From positions 20,153-84,152 of the forward strand of contig DYGG01000006.1 in the NCBI GenBank assembly GCA_020724775.1: DNA of 64,000 nt, in the 5' to 3' direction. A program made the translations under genes and the position numbers. This document shows positions 52,386-60,816 of this stretch, in pieces (positions within the stretch are counted from its first letter, which is position 1; the number at the start of each line of letters is the position of its first letter). This DNA is from Ignavibacterium sp. (GTDB lineage: Bacteria; Zixibacteria; MSB-5A5; GN15; PGXB01). The notes under the pieces are model-generated. The model did no database searches. It had not been told where the DNA came from and saw only the letters and a program-made list of their open reading frames with translations.

Positions 52386-54494
52386 ATGTTTCGCAAAGGC
52401 ATTTATGACACAGCGCTTCTTCTGGCGTTCATCGTTGTCTTTTTGGGACTCGTCCTCGGCGGTTGCAGTTCCTCAACCAGCGATTCCAACGACCAATCGG
52501 CGCTTCAGGTTACCCGGGTCACCGCCAGCCCGACATCTATTACCGTCGGCTCCACCGCCATCGTGGAAGCGGAGATTACTGATGGCACCAACCCATTGCC
52601 CAATAGGGCGGTAACGTTTTCCGTATCGCCCTCTTCGTCCGGATATTTTACCCCGGCGGTCGATACTACCGATGCCGATGGCATCGTGGCGACTGTCTTT
52701 ACCGCTACGCAGTCCGGCTCGGTAATGATAACAGCGGCAATTACGACCGCTGTTTATCGCTCCGTGGCTTTAAGCGTGACCTCCCAGCAAGGGAGCGGCT
52801 CCGGAAATATTGATATGGCTGTCACCCCGACGCTCCTTCTGGCCGATGGCCAGGCGACCTCTCAGGTCACCATTACCGTAAGAGATGATTCGTTCCAGCC
52901 GGCTCCCGATTCCACTGTCGTTAAGCTGGTTGCCGGAGAAAAATTCGTAGACGTTGATGGCAACGGCTATTTCTCTAACGGTGTCGATTCCATCGTGTAT
53001 GACGCCATCCCCAACGGGCGCTGGGACCCTATCGGCATGATTCCTTCGACCGCCGTAGTTACCGGAGGAAGCGGCCAGGCGGTGGTCAATTATACCGCCG
53101 GAACCGAAGCCGTAACAGTGTATGTGAAAGCGACCGTTGCTGACAACGGAATCACCGGCGACGCCGAAGCCCAGTTGCAGTTGACTCCGGATGCCTCTAT
53201 TGCCAGCATCTCCCTGATGGGCGCCCCGATTCACCTTGCCGTCAAATCAACCGGCGGCATCGAAACGGGGCGGCTCTATGCCACCGGTTATGATGCTAAC
53301 GGCAATCCCGTTCCGGAAGGCTTGCAGATATCGTTTGTCATAACCGACGGTCCGGGTGGTGGCGAACACCTTGGCGCGGTCGGATACGGTCCCTATGTCG
53401 CCGTTACCAACAACATGGGTGTGGCGAACTGCCCTATTTCATCCGGCACCGTCTCCGGGACAATTAGAATCAGAGCCTATTCAGATACCGTACTGTCCAA
53501 CGCCACCCAGATAATGGTTCATGCCGGACCGCCTGCCAATATCGTGGTCGGCTCCGAAGTTTGCAATGCCCCTTACTGGGGATGGTTGAACAAGCGCGTG
53601 ACGGTTACGGCTCTGGTATCCGATATCTATAATAATCCGGTGGCCGATTCCACCGTCGTTTACTTCACTTGCGATGAAGGCACTATTAAAGCACACGAAG
53701 CCCGTACGATGGACGAAGAAGGTTTAGCCGGAAGCATCTGGATTTCCGGATATGATGACCCCTCCGCTGATGGTATCGTGGAAATCATCGCCGAGACCAA
53801 CGGCGGGACTCTGGCTGATACCGGTTATTTCATCAATTCCTGGATACCGGCGTTTATCTGGTTTGTCACTCCTTTCCCGACCAGTATCAACGCCGACGGC
53901 AAGAGCACAAAGGTCTTCTTTGTCGAAGTGCGCGACCTCAATATGAACTTCGTCAATGACCAGACCGAAATTGATATCGAAAGCGAATTCATCAATGTCG
54001 CTTCGGGCGTAGTACAGGATGGCTGCAACGCCTCCACCGTCAGATCCTTCATGACCTCGGTAATTCTTGATTACGACTATTCGGTTACCGGCGGAAACGA
54101 CAACGGGGTCGGCGCCATCGATGTCATCAGCGCGAACTATAAAGGTTTTGTCAATTCCGTCGCGGTTTGTTCTCTTCTGACCGGTCCTGCATACTATTCA
54201 GGATGTATTCTGGATGCGCCGCAGACTGTCAATTACGGGACTTCGGTACCGTTCTCGGTCACCATCAAAGACCGCTGGGGCAATCCCCTCGGCGACCATA
54301 CTCTGGTGGCGAGCGTGACCGGCGGCGGCACCGTCAGCAGCGGAACCCAGGAAACCAATATGTACGGCGAAGCCTCGGGCTTCCTGTTCAATGCCCCGAC
54401 CGATACCACTATCACCTCGGTCATCCTGAGAGTGCAGGATATTGACCCGCGCGGCAATATTACGCTGACGAAGTCAATCTCCCTTACCAATTAA
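52386..54494 (+). CDS. Large lipoprotein with invasin-type Ig-like (BIG_1) repeats
   Basis: 702 residues. The signal peptide ends in the lipobox VLGGC (Cys about 28). A Ser/Asp-rich linker leads into repeated BIG_1-like domains of about 95-110 residues: VTASPTSITVGSTAIVEAEI with DTTDADGIVATVFTATQSG; VTPTLLLADGQATSQVTITV; then AYWGWLNKRVTV-like and FPTSINADGKSTKVFFVEVR units. The last unit ends DRWGNPLGDHTLVASVTGGG. Such chains form rods in adhesins and invasins. AGGAG precedes the ATG. It follows the pilus operon terminator and has its own terminator, so a link with the pilus is only positional. Confidence 0.85.
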   Translation: MFRKGIYDTALLLAFIVVFLGLVLGGCSSSTSDSNDQSALQVTRVTASPTSITVGSTAIVEAEITDGTNPLPNRAVTFSVSPSSSGYFTPAVDTTDADGIVATVFTATQSGSVMITAAITTAVYRSVALSVTSQQGSGSGNIDMAVTPTLLLADGQATSQVTITVRDDSFQPAPDSTVVKLVAGEKFVDVDGNGYFSNGVDSIVYDAIPNGRWDPIGMIPSTAVVTGGSGQAVVNYTAGTEAVTVYVKATVADNGITGDAEAQLQLTPDASIASISLMGAPIHLAVKSTGGIETGRLYATGYDANGNPVPEGLQISFVITDGPGGGEHLGAVGYGPYVAVTNNMGVANCPISSGTVSGTIRIRAYSDTVLSNATQIMVHAGPPANIVVGSEVCNAPYWGWLNKRVTVTALVSDIYNNPVADSTVVYFTCDEGTIKAHEARTMDEEGLAGSIWISGYDDPSADGIVEIIAETNGGTLADTGYFINSWIPAFIWFVTPFPTSINADGKSTKVFFVEVRDLNMNFVNDQTEIDIESEFINVASGVVQDGCNASTVRSFMTSVILDYDYSVTGGNDNGVGAIDVISANYKGFVNSVAVCSLLTGPAYYSGCILDAPQTVNYGTSVPFSVTIKDRWGNPLGDHTLVASVTGGGTVSSGTQETNMYGEASGFLFNAPTDTTITSVILRVQDIDPRGNITLTKSISLTN

Positions 54495-54517
54495 GTTCAC
54501 TCCTGTTTTGTTTCGAG

Positions 54518-54552
54518 AGGGTCATCCCCGCCCGGGATGGCCCTTTATTTTT
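54518..54552 (+). terminator. Terminator after the Ig-like lipoprotein gene
   Basis: Stem AGGGTCATCCC / GGGATGGCCCT (54518-54528 with 54534-54544; one G-U pair), followed by a T-rich tail. Confidence 0.8.
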
Positions 54553-54563
54553 GATTTAATTGC

Positions 54564-54592
54564 TTGTCAGATTTCCGTCGCCCGTATAAATT
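54564..54592 (+). promoter_or_regulatory. Predicted promoter of the acyl-CoA ligase gene
   Basis: TTGTCA (54564-54569), 17-base spacer, TAAATT (54587-54592) followed by C. Six bases separate the -10 from the ATG, predicting a leaderless message. Confidence 0.45.
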
Positions 54593-54598
54593 CATACC

Positions 54599-56347
54599 AT
54601 GCGCCCCATCCCCAAGACCGCCGTTCTCACCGGCTCAACTGTCTATGAAACGATTCTGAATAGTTGCCGCGCCCATAAGGAAAAGACCGCTCTTATCAGC
54701 CAGAATGGTTCCGTCTCCGAATACAAATTCAAAGACGTTGAACGGATTGTAACCGGAGCCGCCGGAAGCCTTAAAAGCCGGGGATTCCAGAAGGGTCAGC
54801 GAGCCGGAATCCTTTCGGAGAATCGTCCGGAGTGGGGTTTGTCATATCTGGCAATACTGGCTGCCGGTGGCACGGTAGTTCCGCTCGATTCCTCCTGGAA
54901 GGAGCAGGAATTATTGAGAACCATTCGCTCCTCGGGAATTACGACTGTATTCACCACGGCAAAATGGTACCCATTCCTGCGAGAATTAAACCTGGCCGAT
55001 AATAGACCTCTTGAGATAATCGGTCTGGATGATATTATTACCCCCAATCTTCTGGCAATTTCCACTGCCGCTCCTTTTCAAGCATCAGATATCAGCAGGA
55101 ACGACCTGGCAACGCTGATTTATACCTCAGGCACCACCGGTGAACCGAAAGGGGTGATGCTGACCCATCGCAATCTGATGGCGAACCTGGAAGGGATTGT
55201 CGCTGCCCTCGAATTTTATCCTGAAGACCTCTTTCTCTCGGTTTTACCTCTGCATCATACCTTTGAGGCGACTTGCGGACTGCTGACGCCGCTCACCTTG
55301 GGCTTGACTGTCGCATATGCCCGTTCGCTCAAGTCGCGCGATATCCTCGATGATATCTCCCGCTACCGGGTAACCTGCATGGTGGCGGTGCCGCTGCTGT
55401 TTGAAAAAATTTATAACAGCATCACCAGAAAGATTGAGGAATTGCCATTTCATAAGAAAGTGGTTCTTAAGAATTTCTATAACTTAAGCAATTTCGGATG
55501 GAGTCTCGGCTTGAAACCCGGGAGGCTGCTTTTCAGGGGACTCCGACATCGCGCCGGTCTCGGTTCTATTCGCTTATTCGTTTCAGGAGGTGCGCCGCTT
55601 CCGGCCGAAATCGCCCGCTGGTTTAATCTGACCGGCTTCGATTTCCTCGAAGGTTACGGTTTGAGCGAATGCGCTCCGGTTGTCGCCGTAAATCGCCCCC
55701 ACAAAATTCAATTTGGTTCGGTCGGACCGCCCTTGCCCAATATCGAAGTGAAAATCGTGGAACCATCCTCTGACGGAGTGGGGGAGATAGCCGTAAAAGG
55801 AGAAAATATTACCGCCGGATACCTGAATAACCGGCGCGCCACGGAAGAGTTAATACGTGACGGTTGGCTTTATACCGGTGATTTGGGGCAGGTGAAGGAT
55901 GGCTATCTTTATATTACAGGACGGAAGAAAAACGTGATTGTCAGCGCCGCCGGAAAGAATATCTATCCGGAAGAGATAGAAGCGGAATTGATGCTGTCGC
56001 CCTGCATTCTGGAGGCGCTGGTTCTGGGGCGAAAACGAAGCGGAAAAATGGGGGAAGAGGTTTGCGCCATCATCTTACCGGATCTGGAGCAGATAAACCG
56101 GCATCCTCCGGCAACGACGGGGGAGAGTGGCGAAAGCGTCATTCGCCGGATAATTAAAGAAGAAGTGGAGGCGGTCAACAACCGTCTCGCCGACTATAAA
56201 CGATTATGCCAGTTTGAAATCAGAACGGAAGAGTTCGAGAAGACTTCGTCGCGCAAAATAAAAAGAACGCTGTACAATTGGCATGAGCAGAAACAACCTG
56301 TGGAGAGAGACAATGAATTTCAAGGCGATAGAACCGGTCGGAAATAA
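54599..56347 (+). CDS. AMP-forming long-chain acyl-CoA ligase-like enzyme
   Basis: 582 residues. The AMP-binding P-loop LIYTSGTTGEPKGVMLTHRN, the adenine motif FLEGYGLSECAPVVAVN and the hinge/catalytic region YTGDLGQVKDGYLYITGRKK with NVIVSAAGKNIYPEEIE are complete. The enzyme activates a fatty or other carboxylic acid with ATP and passes it to CoA. Best general match is the FadD/FACS group; the substrate is unknown. The ATG at 54599 has no Shine-Dalgarno and lies next to a predicted -10. The 3' end overlaps mtnA by about 35 bases. Confidence 0.9.
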   Translation: MRPIPKTAVLTGSTVYETILNSCRAHKEKTALISQNGSVSEYKFKDVERIVTGAAGSLKSRGFQKGQRAGILSENRPEWGLSYLAILAAGGTVVPLDSSWKEQELLRTIRSSGITTVFTTAKWYPFLRELNLADNRPLEIIGLDDIITPNLLAISTAAPFQASDISRNDLATLIYTSGTTGEPKGVMLTHRNLMANLEGIVAALEFYPEDLFLSVLPLHHTFEATCGLLTPLTLGLTVAYARSLKSRDILDDISRYRVTCMVAVPLLFEKIYNSITRKIEELPFHKKVVLKNFYNLSNFGWSLGLKPGRLLFRGLRHRAGLGSIRLFVSGGAPLPAEIARWFNLTGFDFLEGYGLSECAPVVAVNRPHKIQFGSVGPPLPNIEVKIVEPSSDGVGEIAVKGENITAGYLNNRRATEELIRDGWLYTGDLGQVKDGYLYITGRKKNVIVSAAGKNIYPEEIEAELMLSPCILEALVLGRKRSGKMGEEVCAIILPDLEQINRHPPATTGESGESVIRRIIKEEVEAVNNRLADYKRLCQFEIRTEEFEKTSSRKIKRTLYNWHEQKQPVERDNEFQGDRTGRK

Positions 56348-57332
56348 GTTGAAAATACTGGACCAGCGGCGGCTGCCTCGGGAAGTCAGATATAACGAAT
56401 ATGATGATTATCGGGACATTATCGAATCGATAAAGACCCTTGAAGTCCGCGGCGCTCCGGCTATCGGCATTGCCGGCGCTTTTGCGCTCGCCATCGCCGC
56501 ACAGGCCGAAGTCAAAACCGACCTGGAGCGGCTAAAAAAAATTCTTGTCGATATCGCTCGGGAGATAAGGTCGGCCAGGCCTACCGCCGTCAATCTCGCC
56601 TGGGCGGTTGACCGTACCCTTGATAAAGCCAACCATTATGCCGGTGACAGAATCGACGAATACCGTCGGATTCTCTGGAATGAGGCCTCTTTGATACTTG
56701 CTGAGGATGAGGCGATGTGCCATGCCATTGGCGCGCACGGACAGGCGCTCTTGAAAGACGGCGATACCGTGCTGACCCATTGCAACGCCGGGGCACTCGC
56801 CACCGGCGGAAGCGGCACGGCGCTGGCTGTTATATACGCCGCCCGCGATTCTGGCAAGAAAGTCAAAGTTTTTGCGGATGAAACTCGCCCGCTCCTGCAG
56901 GGGGCGCGATTGACTTGCTGGGAATTAATGCAGGAAGGAATTGATGTCACTCTCATTTGCGACAATATGGCAGGGTTCCTGATGCAGCAGGGGAAAATTG
57001 AATCAGTTATTCTGGGCGCCGACCGTATTGCTGCCAACGGCGATTTCGCTAACAAGATCGGAACCTATTCCGTCGCCATTCTGGCAAAAGAACATGGCGT
57101 ACCTTTTTATGTTGCCGCCCCGACTTCGACATTCGACCCCGGGATAAATTCCGGCGAGGATATTCCTGTCGAGGAGCGCTCTCCGGATGAATTGACCAAC
57201 TGGGGAGGAGTGCCAATTGCTCCTCCCGGCGTGAAAACTTATTCTCCGGCTTTCGATATCACGCCGGCGGAATTGGTGACCGCTTATATTACTGATAAAG
57301 GAATTACCTGGGGGAAACGGAAAGGGGATTAA
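56313..57332 (+). CDS. mtnA: Methylthioribose-1-phosphate isomerase
   Basis: 339 residues from the ATG at 56313, preceded by GGAGAGAG; an in-frame ATG at 56283 lies deeper in the ligase gene. Motifs: VRGAPAIGIAGAFALAIAAQ, THCNAGALATGGSGTALAVI (with the catalytic Cys), VFADETRPLLQGARLTCWEL, VILGADRIAANGDFANKIGT (with the catalytic Asp) and FYVAAPTSTFD. MtnA opens the ring of methylthioribose-1-phosphate in methionine salvage; related archaeal enzymes use ribose-1,5-bisphosphate. No other salvage genes are adjacent. Confidence 0.92.
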   Translation: MNFKAIEPVGNKLKILDQRRLPREVRYNEYDDYRDIIESIKTLEVRGAPAIGIAGAFALAIAAQAEVKTDLERLKKILVDIAREIRSARPTAVNLAWAVDRTLDKANHYAGDRIDEYRRILWNEASLILAEDEAMCHAIGAHGQALLKDGDTVLTHCNAGALATGGSGTALAVIYAARDSGKKVKVFADETRPLLQGARLTCWELMQEGIDVTLICDNMAGFLMQQGKIESVILGADRIAANGDFANKIGTYSVAILAKEHGVPFYVAAPTSTFDPGINSGEDIPVEERSPDELTNWGGVPIAPPGVKTYSPAFDITPAELVTAYITDKGITWGKRKGD

Positions 57333-57368
57333 CCCCTTTCCGTCACCTGCATCTTTTTTCTCTGGCTA

Positions 57369-58187
57369 TCAGCCATTCCATCCCGCCATACGTGCCAGCA
57401 TCCACCAGAACGCTTTTCCTTTGAGATAACAGTTGTAGCAATGGGAATGCGCGCATGAGGGGCATTCGGGGCCGGGATGTTCGGCGTAGTAATTGGCGCA
57501 CCATTCGCAGGCATCGCTGGCATCAGGATAGTAGCTCCCCTCCGGGTCGTAACTTTCAATATCGGCAAAGTCAAACAGAAGTTTGTTGTTGGCGCGACAG
57601 AACGCCCGTATCTGATTGTTGCGCTGGTAAAGATTGCCGTCTATACCGGTGCCGTCCAGATGACCGGTCATATAAATAAACTTAACGTCGGGATAATCGG
57701 CTTCCAGAGCGCTCATCGCCTGCAGATAGATATTAATTCCATCTACGGTATTGTCCGAACAGCCGCCGCACCATGACCAGACTACAACATTATATCCGTA
57801 ACTGCTCTGGTTCAGCCGCTCCCGTGTCGGTGCTACCCAGGAGGTATCGCCCAGATGTCCCAAGTCGTCGCCATATTCCGCAATCTGAAGAGTGCCGGCG
57901 CCACTATTGAACGCAAGCGAGAGATTCTCTTCGCGCACGATATTCATACCGGTAATAATCTGGCTGCCGTGCGAGGTATGCCCGTAAAATATCTTGAATC
58001 CGGTTTTGATACTGTCGATTATGGCCGCCGGAATATTCTCAAAATCATCTATCACCTGATGATTGGCGAAAATTCCCGGGTCGCCGGTGCCACCGGAAAT
58101 AGTTTTATTGTCCTCGCCGCAGGCTACAAATAGAAGAAGAATGAATAGGACTGTTATCAAAGGCGCAAAAACGTATCTTGCCGACAT
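57369..58187 (-). CDS. Cys-rich lipoprotein, unknown hydrolase-like family
   Basis: 272 residues. Lipobox LLFVAC (Cys23). The N-terminal half has YGHTSHGSQIITGM and VVVWSWCGGCSDNT; the middle has IYMTGHLDGTG, suggestive of an SGNH- or alpha/beta-type hydrolase core with conserved His and Asp, but no clear catalytic set. The C-terminus holds C227, C230, C242, C245, C250 and C253 in a compact CxxC-CxxC-CxxC array with His residues between, then KGKAFWWMLARMAGW. A zinc or iron-sulfur site or disulfides are possible; there is no CxxCH haem motif. AGGGAGGG precedes the ATG. Confidence 0.6.
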   Translation of the reverse strand: MSARYVFAPLITVLFILLLFVACGEDNKTISGGTGDPGIFANHQVIDDFENIPAAIIDSIKTGFKIFYGHTSHGSQIITGMNIVREENLSLAFNSGAGTLQIAEYGDDLGHLGDTSWVAPTRERLNQSSYGYNVVVWSWCGGCSDNTVDGINIYLQAMSALEADYPDVKFIYMTGHLDGTGIDGNLYQRNNQIRAFCRANNKLLFDFADIESYDPEGSYYPDASDACEWCANYYAEHPGPECPSCAHSHCYNCYLKGKAFWWMLARMAGWNG

Positions 58188-58395
58188 CGTTCCCTCCCTT
58201 GCAAATGTGAGATTATAACCGGGTCATTACTCTTAGTTTCGGCTCCGGCGGGGCAATCCTTGAATTATTTGTCCATATTGTGATGCTATCTATCTTATTG
58301 TTCCGCAATATCTTGTCCGATTATTGTGGCAGTTGTAACATTTTCCGCCGAGGAATCCAACTCTCCTTAGAAGAAAGTGAGATTTGGGAAGATCT

Positions 58396-58947
58396 CTATT
58401 TTTTCAGTAAGGTTATCTCAACCGAGAAGGCTCTGCTGTCGGAGGCATATTGAATAATAAACTTCTGAAGTTCTTCCGGCAGAGCCGTCAGGAGCATCTC
58501 ATCATTATATAGTTCGTGTGCAATTGTTGTTTTCCCCTGCTTGATTTCGTTCTTGATATATTCGGCATCAAGCATATAAACATGCAGGCTGTCCCCGACA
58601 AATTCCAACCGGGCGAAATTATGAACCGGCAGAAATGAGCCTTTATAGAGTCCGTTCTTGTAATTTGGCTCTTCGGGAAACATATCCATGAAAAGATGCT
58701 CCCCAATCTTTACTCCGTACACTTCAAAAACTCCCGGTTCATTATTCTCGGTATAAACTAATTCCATCGCAAACTCGTCAACCTGAGTGAATTTCCAGAG
58801 ATTATCGGTACCGTCTTCGACCCATTCTCCAATCAGCCGCGGCTCTGTTATCATGGTCTCTTTGGTATAAAGCGGGTGCAGGGATGGGATACATCCGGCG
58901 GCAAGGAGCAATACCATTACCGCCACCGGCAACTTACACAGTCTCAC
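58396..58947 (-). CDS. Small lipoprotein, unknown
   Basis: 183 residues from a GTG start with AAGGAGGA just upstream. Signal peptide AVMVLLLAAGC supplies the lipobox. The mature part has LHPLYTKETMITEPRLIGEW, a phrase common to a family of bacterial lipoproteins that open with 'P.LHPLYT', followed by WKFTQVDEFAMELVYTENNE and a lipocalin-like series of strands. It probably closes a short minus-strand unit of three genes. Function unknown. Confidence 0.65.
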   Translation of the reverse strand: MRLCKLPVAVMVLLLAAGCIPSLHPLYTKETMITEPRLIGEWVEDGTDNLWKFTQVDEFAMELVYTENNEPGVFEVYGVKIGEHLFMDMFPEEPNYKNGLYKGSFLPVHNFARLEFVGDSLHVYMLDAEYIKNEIKQGKTTIAHELYNDEMLLTALPEELQKFIIQYASDSRAFSVEITLLKK

Positions 58948-59011
58948 GAATCCTCCTTGACATATGGCTCAGAACAACTGCAAGGGATATATTTCAAAAC
59001 TATACCGACAA

Positions 59012-59887
59012 TCACTCGGCTTCAAAATTCAAAGGTCCTTCCGCGAACCGTTTCCGCAGATTCTCCAAGACATTCCCCCAGGCGCGTTCAAAATAACTAT
59101 ATACGCTGTCCCACTTTTCTCCCTGCCCCCAGCCATATTGGAAAAACTCGAGCCTGGTGCTGTCGGGAGGAACATCAAAAAATCTCATTATCACCTGGGT
59201 ATGCTGATACCGCAACTCCCCAAACTGGGGAGGAGCATTCCATTCAAACGAAAGGATTTCCATAGGAAGGAAACTCAAGAACCGGCATCCTTCCGAGCCA
59301 CGCATGCCGGGCGGCGAGGATGGGACAAAATAGATTTCAAACGGTCCGCCGACACGGAGTTCTACCCGGGCCTCCGGACTCATAAATGACTTCACCCCGT
59401 CGGTAGTGGTCCAGGCGCGCCAGACATCGGCTCGCGGCGCTGGTATCACTATCTCTTTTTTCAGCACCCTGTCCGAAATCTCTTTGGGGTATCTGGAGGG
59501 CGCCTGATAGTCGGTCAGAAGCGACACCACCATCGGATAGAGTTCGTATTTATGCACCCCCTGACGCACCGAGGGCTCGCTATCCATAATCTGACGCGCT
59601 TCCGCTTCCGATTCGGTTTGAAGCACAATGATTCCCGCCCTGAGACCAAAACAGGGCCCGGCGAGAATCACTTTCTTTGCCGCGGTCAGATTCTTGAGAT
59701 AGTCAAAATGCTCCGACATTATTTTTTCTTCCTCGGCGGTCATATTGTCGGGCCAGCCTTCCCGCGTTCCTATCAGATGAACCATGAACTGCGTTTTGGG
59801 TGGCATATTACTTGATTCTGAGGCGGAGTGCACACCCGCCGTGATAGTACTAATTGCAAAAATGATTTCAATTATAAGTCGCAACAT
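59012..59887 (-). CDS. Exported YCII-SRPBCC (AHSA1-like) two-domain protein
   Basis: 291 residues. An N-terminal hydrophobic stretch (LIIEIIFAISTITAGVHSAS) looks like a signal peptide. Residues about 33-125 match a YCII-like ferredoxin fold (QFMVHLIGTREGWPDNMTAE, VILAGPCFGLRAGIIVLQTE). Residues about 145-285 match the AHSA1/SRPBCC ligand-binding fold (LKKEIVIPAPRADVWRAWTT, VGGPFEIYFVP, FGELRYQHTQVIMRFFDV, FFQYGWGQGEKWDSVYSYFE). Both types are usually cytoplasmic and separate, so a secreted fusion is unusual. It starts 17 bases after the DUF2007 gene. Confidence 0.7.
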   Translation of the reverse strand: MLRLIIEIIFAISTITAGVHSASESSNMPPKTQFMVHLIGTREGWPDNMTAEEEKIMSEHFDYLKNLTAAKKVILAGPCFGLRAGIIVLQTESEAEARQIMDSEPSVRQGVHKYELYPMVVSLLTDYQAPSRYPKEISDRVLKKEIVIPAPRADVWRAWTTTDGVKSFMSPEARVELRVGGPFEIYFVPSSPPGMRGSEGCRFLSFLPMEILSFEWNAPPQFGELRYQHTQVIMRFFDVPPDSTRLEFFQYGWGQGEKWDSVYSYFERAWGNVLENLRKRFAEGPLNFEAE

Positions 59888-59904
59888 CGAAAGATAGCGG
59901 TCTT

Positions 59905-60276
59905 TTACCTTTCTGCTTCATCCTCCCCATCTTCATCATCATAATCCTCTCCGGCAAGCGTATACCCCCCCTTGAGCATGTCCTCCATCAATCCGAGCGC
60001 TTCTTCTTCATGCTCCGGATTGACCTGCACCTCATAAAAACCGGCTGCGAAAAGGTCCTTGGCAGATTCCCCCTTAACGAAAAAATCAATGGCGGCATCA
60101 TTCAGAATCGATTTGGCAAGGGCGAGAAGTCCGGCATCGCCAGTAGTAAGAACGGTGACCAGTTCGGTATACTCCGGTTCCTCATCGGGAGGAAGAGTCT
60201 CTACCAGGCGACTGCCGCAATCGGGACAGACGAAAAGTCCGATTTCATATTCATATCTGCACTTGGGGCAAAACAT
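59905..60276 (-). CDS. Zinc-ribbon / DUF2007-like protein
   Basis: 123 residues. An N-terminal zinc ribbon (MFCPKCRYEYEIGLFVCPDC) is followed by a DUF2007-type domain (VLTTGDAGLLALAKSILNDA, FYEVQVNPEHEEEALGLMED), an ACT-like fold found in putative signal-transducing proteins, and an acidic tail. GGAGGGGAG precedes the ATG. It is divergent from panD, with a predicted promoter on each strand. Confidence 0.8.
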   Translation of the reverse strand: MFCPKCRYEYEIGLFVCPDCGSRLVETLPPDEEPEYTELVTVLTTGDAGLLALAKSILNDAAIDFFVKGESAKDLFAAGFYEVQVNPEHEEEALGLMEDMLKGGYTLAGEDYDDEDGEDEAER

Positions 60277-60333
60277 CTCCCCTCCGTATCAAAGAAGTTT
60301 CTCGGGCATGAATTTGCTGTTTCTAATCGATTC

Positions 60334-60362
60334 AAGTTATCCAAATAAGGGCGGCAGGTCAA
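60334..60362 (-). promoter_or_regulatory. Predicted promoter of the zinc-ribbon/DUF2007 gene
   Basis: On the minus strand: TTGACC (60362-60357), 17-base spacer, TAACTT (60339-60334) followed by G. Confidence 0.45.
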
Positions 60363-60391
60363 GAATTTTAGCGGCGGGGTTTATTCAGGTA

Positions 60392-60419
60392 TTGCCATTT
60401 TTCCGGAAACAATTATATT
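60392..60419 (+). promoter_or_regulatory. Predicted panD promoter
   Basis: TTGCCA (60392-60397), 16-base spacer, TATATT (60414-60419) followed by TTG; predicted leader about 30 bases. Confidence 0.5.
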
Positions 60420-60456
60420 TTGCGGTTGTTTATCTTTAGAGACTGGTGAAGAAAAA

Positions 60457-60804
60457 ATGTTAATACATATCTGCAAGTCGAAAATCCATCGGGCGACCAT
60501 TACCGAAGCCAACGTCAATTACGAGGGCTCAATTACCATTGATTCCGATTTGATGCGGGCGGCCGACATAGTCCCCTTTGAAAAAGTCCAGATTGCCAAT
60601 GTCACCAGCGGCGAGCGGCTGGAGACCTATGTCATAGAGGGAAAAGCCGGTTCGGGGGTAATTTGCCTGAACGGCGCCGCCGCTCTCAAGGGAAAGGTGG
60701 GGGATATTATCATAATTATCGCCTACGCCCTGCTGGACCGCGAAAAAGCCGCCTACTATCAGCCCACGTTTGTCAAAGTCGACAAACACAACAAAATCGT
60801 CTGA
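60457..60804 (+). CDS. panD: Aspartate 1-decarboxylase
   Basis: 115 residues. The self-cleavage site is Gly24-Ser25 in NYEGSITID, which makes the pyruvoyl cofactor; Lys9 and Tyr58-region residues of the family are kept ([22 protein letters not shown]). The enzyme forms beta-alanine from aspartate for pantothenate and CoA. Other features: [20 protein letters not shown], as in PanD. It lies 12 bases before the uridylyltransferase gene. Confidence 0.96.
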   Translation: MLIHICKSKIHRATITEANVNYEGSITIDSDLMRAADIVPFEKVQIANVTSGERLETYVIEGKAGSGVICLNGAAALKGKVGDIIIIIAYALLDREKAAYYQPTFVKVDKHNKIV

Positions 60805-60816
60805 CATAGATTCCAT

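Noticed and set aside
57318..57342. CGGAAAGGGG/CCCCTTTCCG hairpin at the end of mtnA as a terminator
   Set aside because: The stem is perfect, but it overlaps the mtnA stop codon and has no T-run directly after it; left out as unproven.
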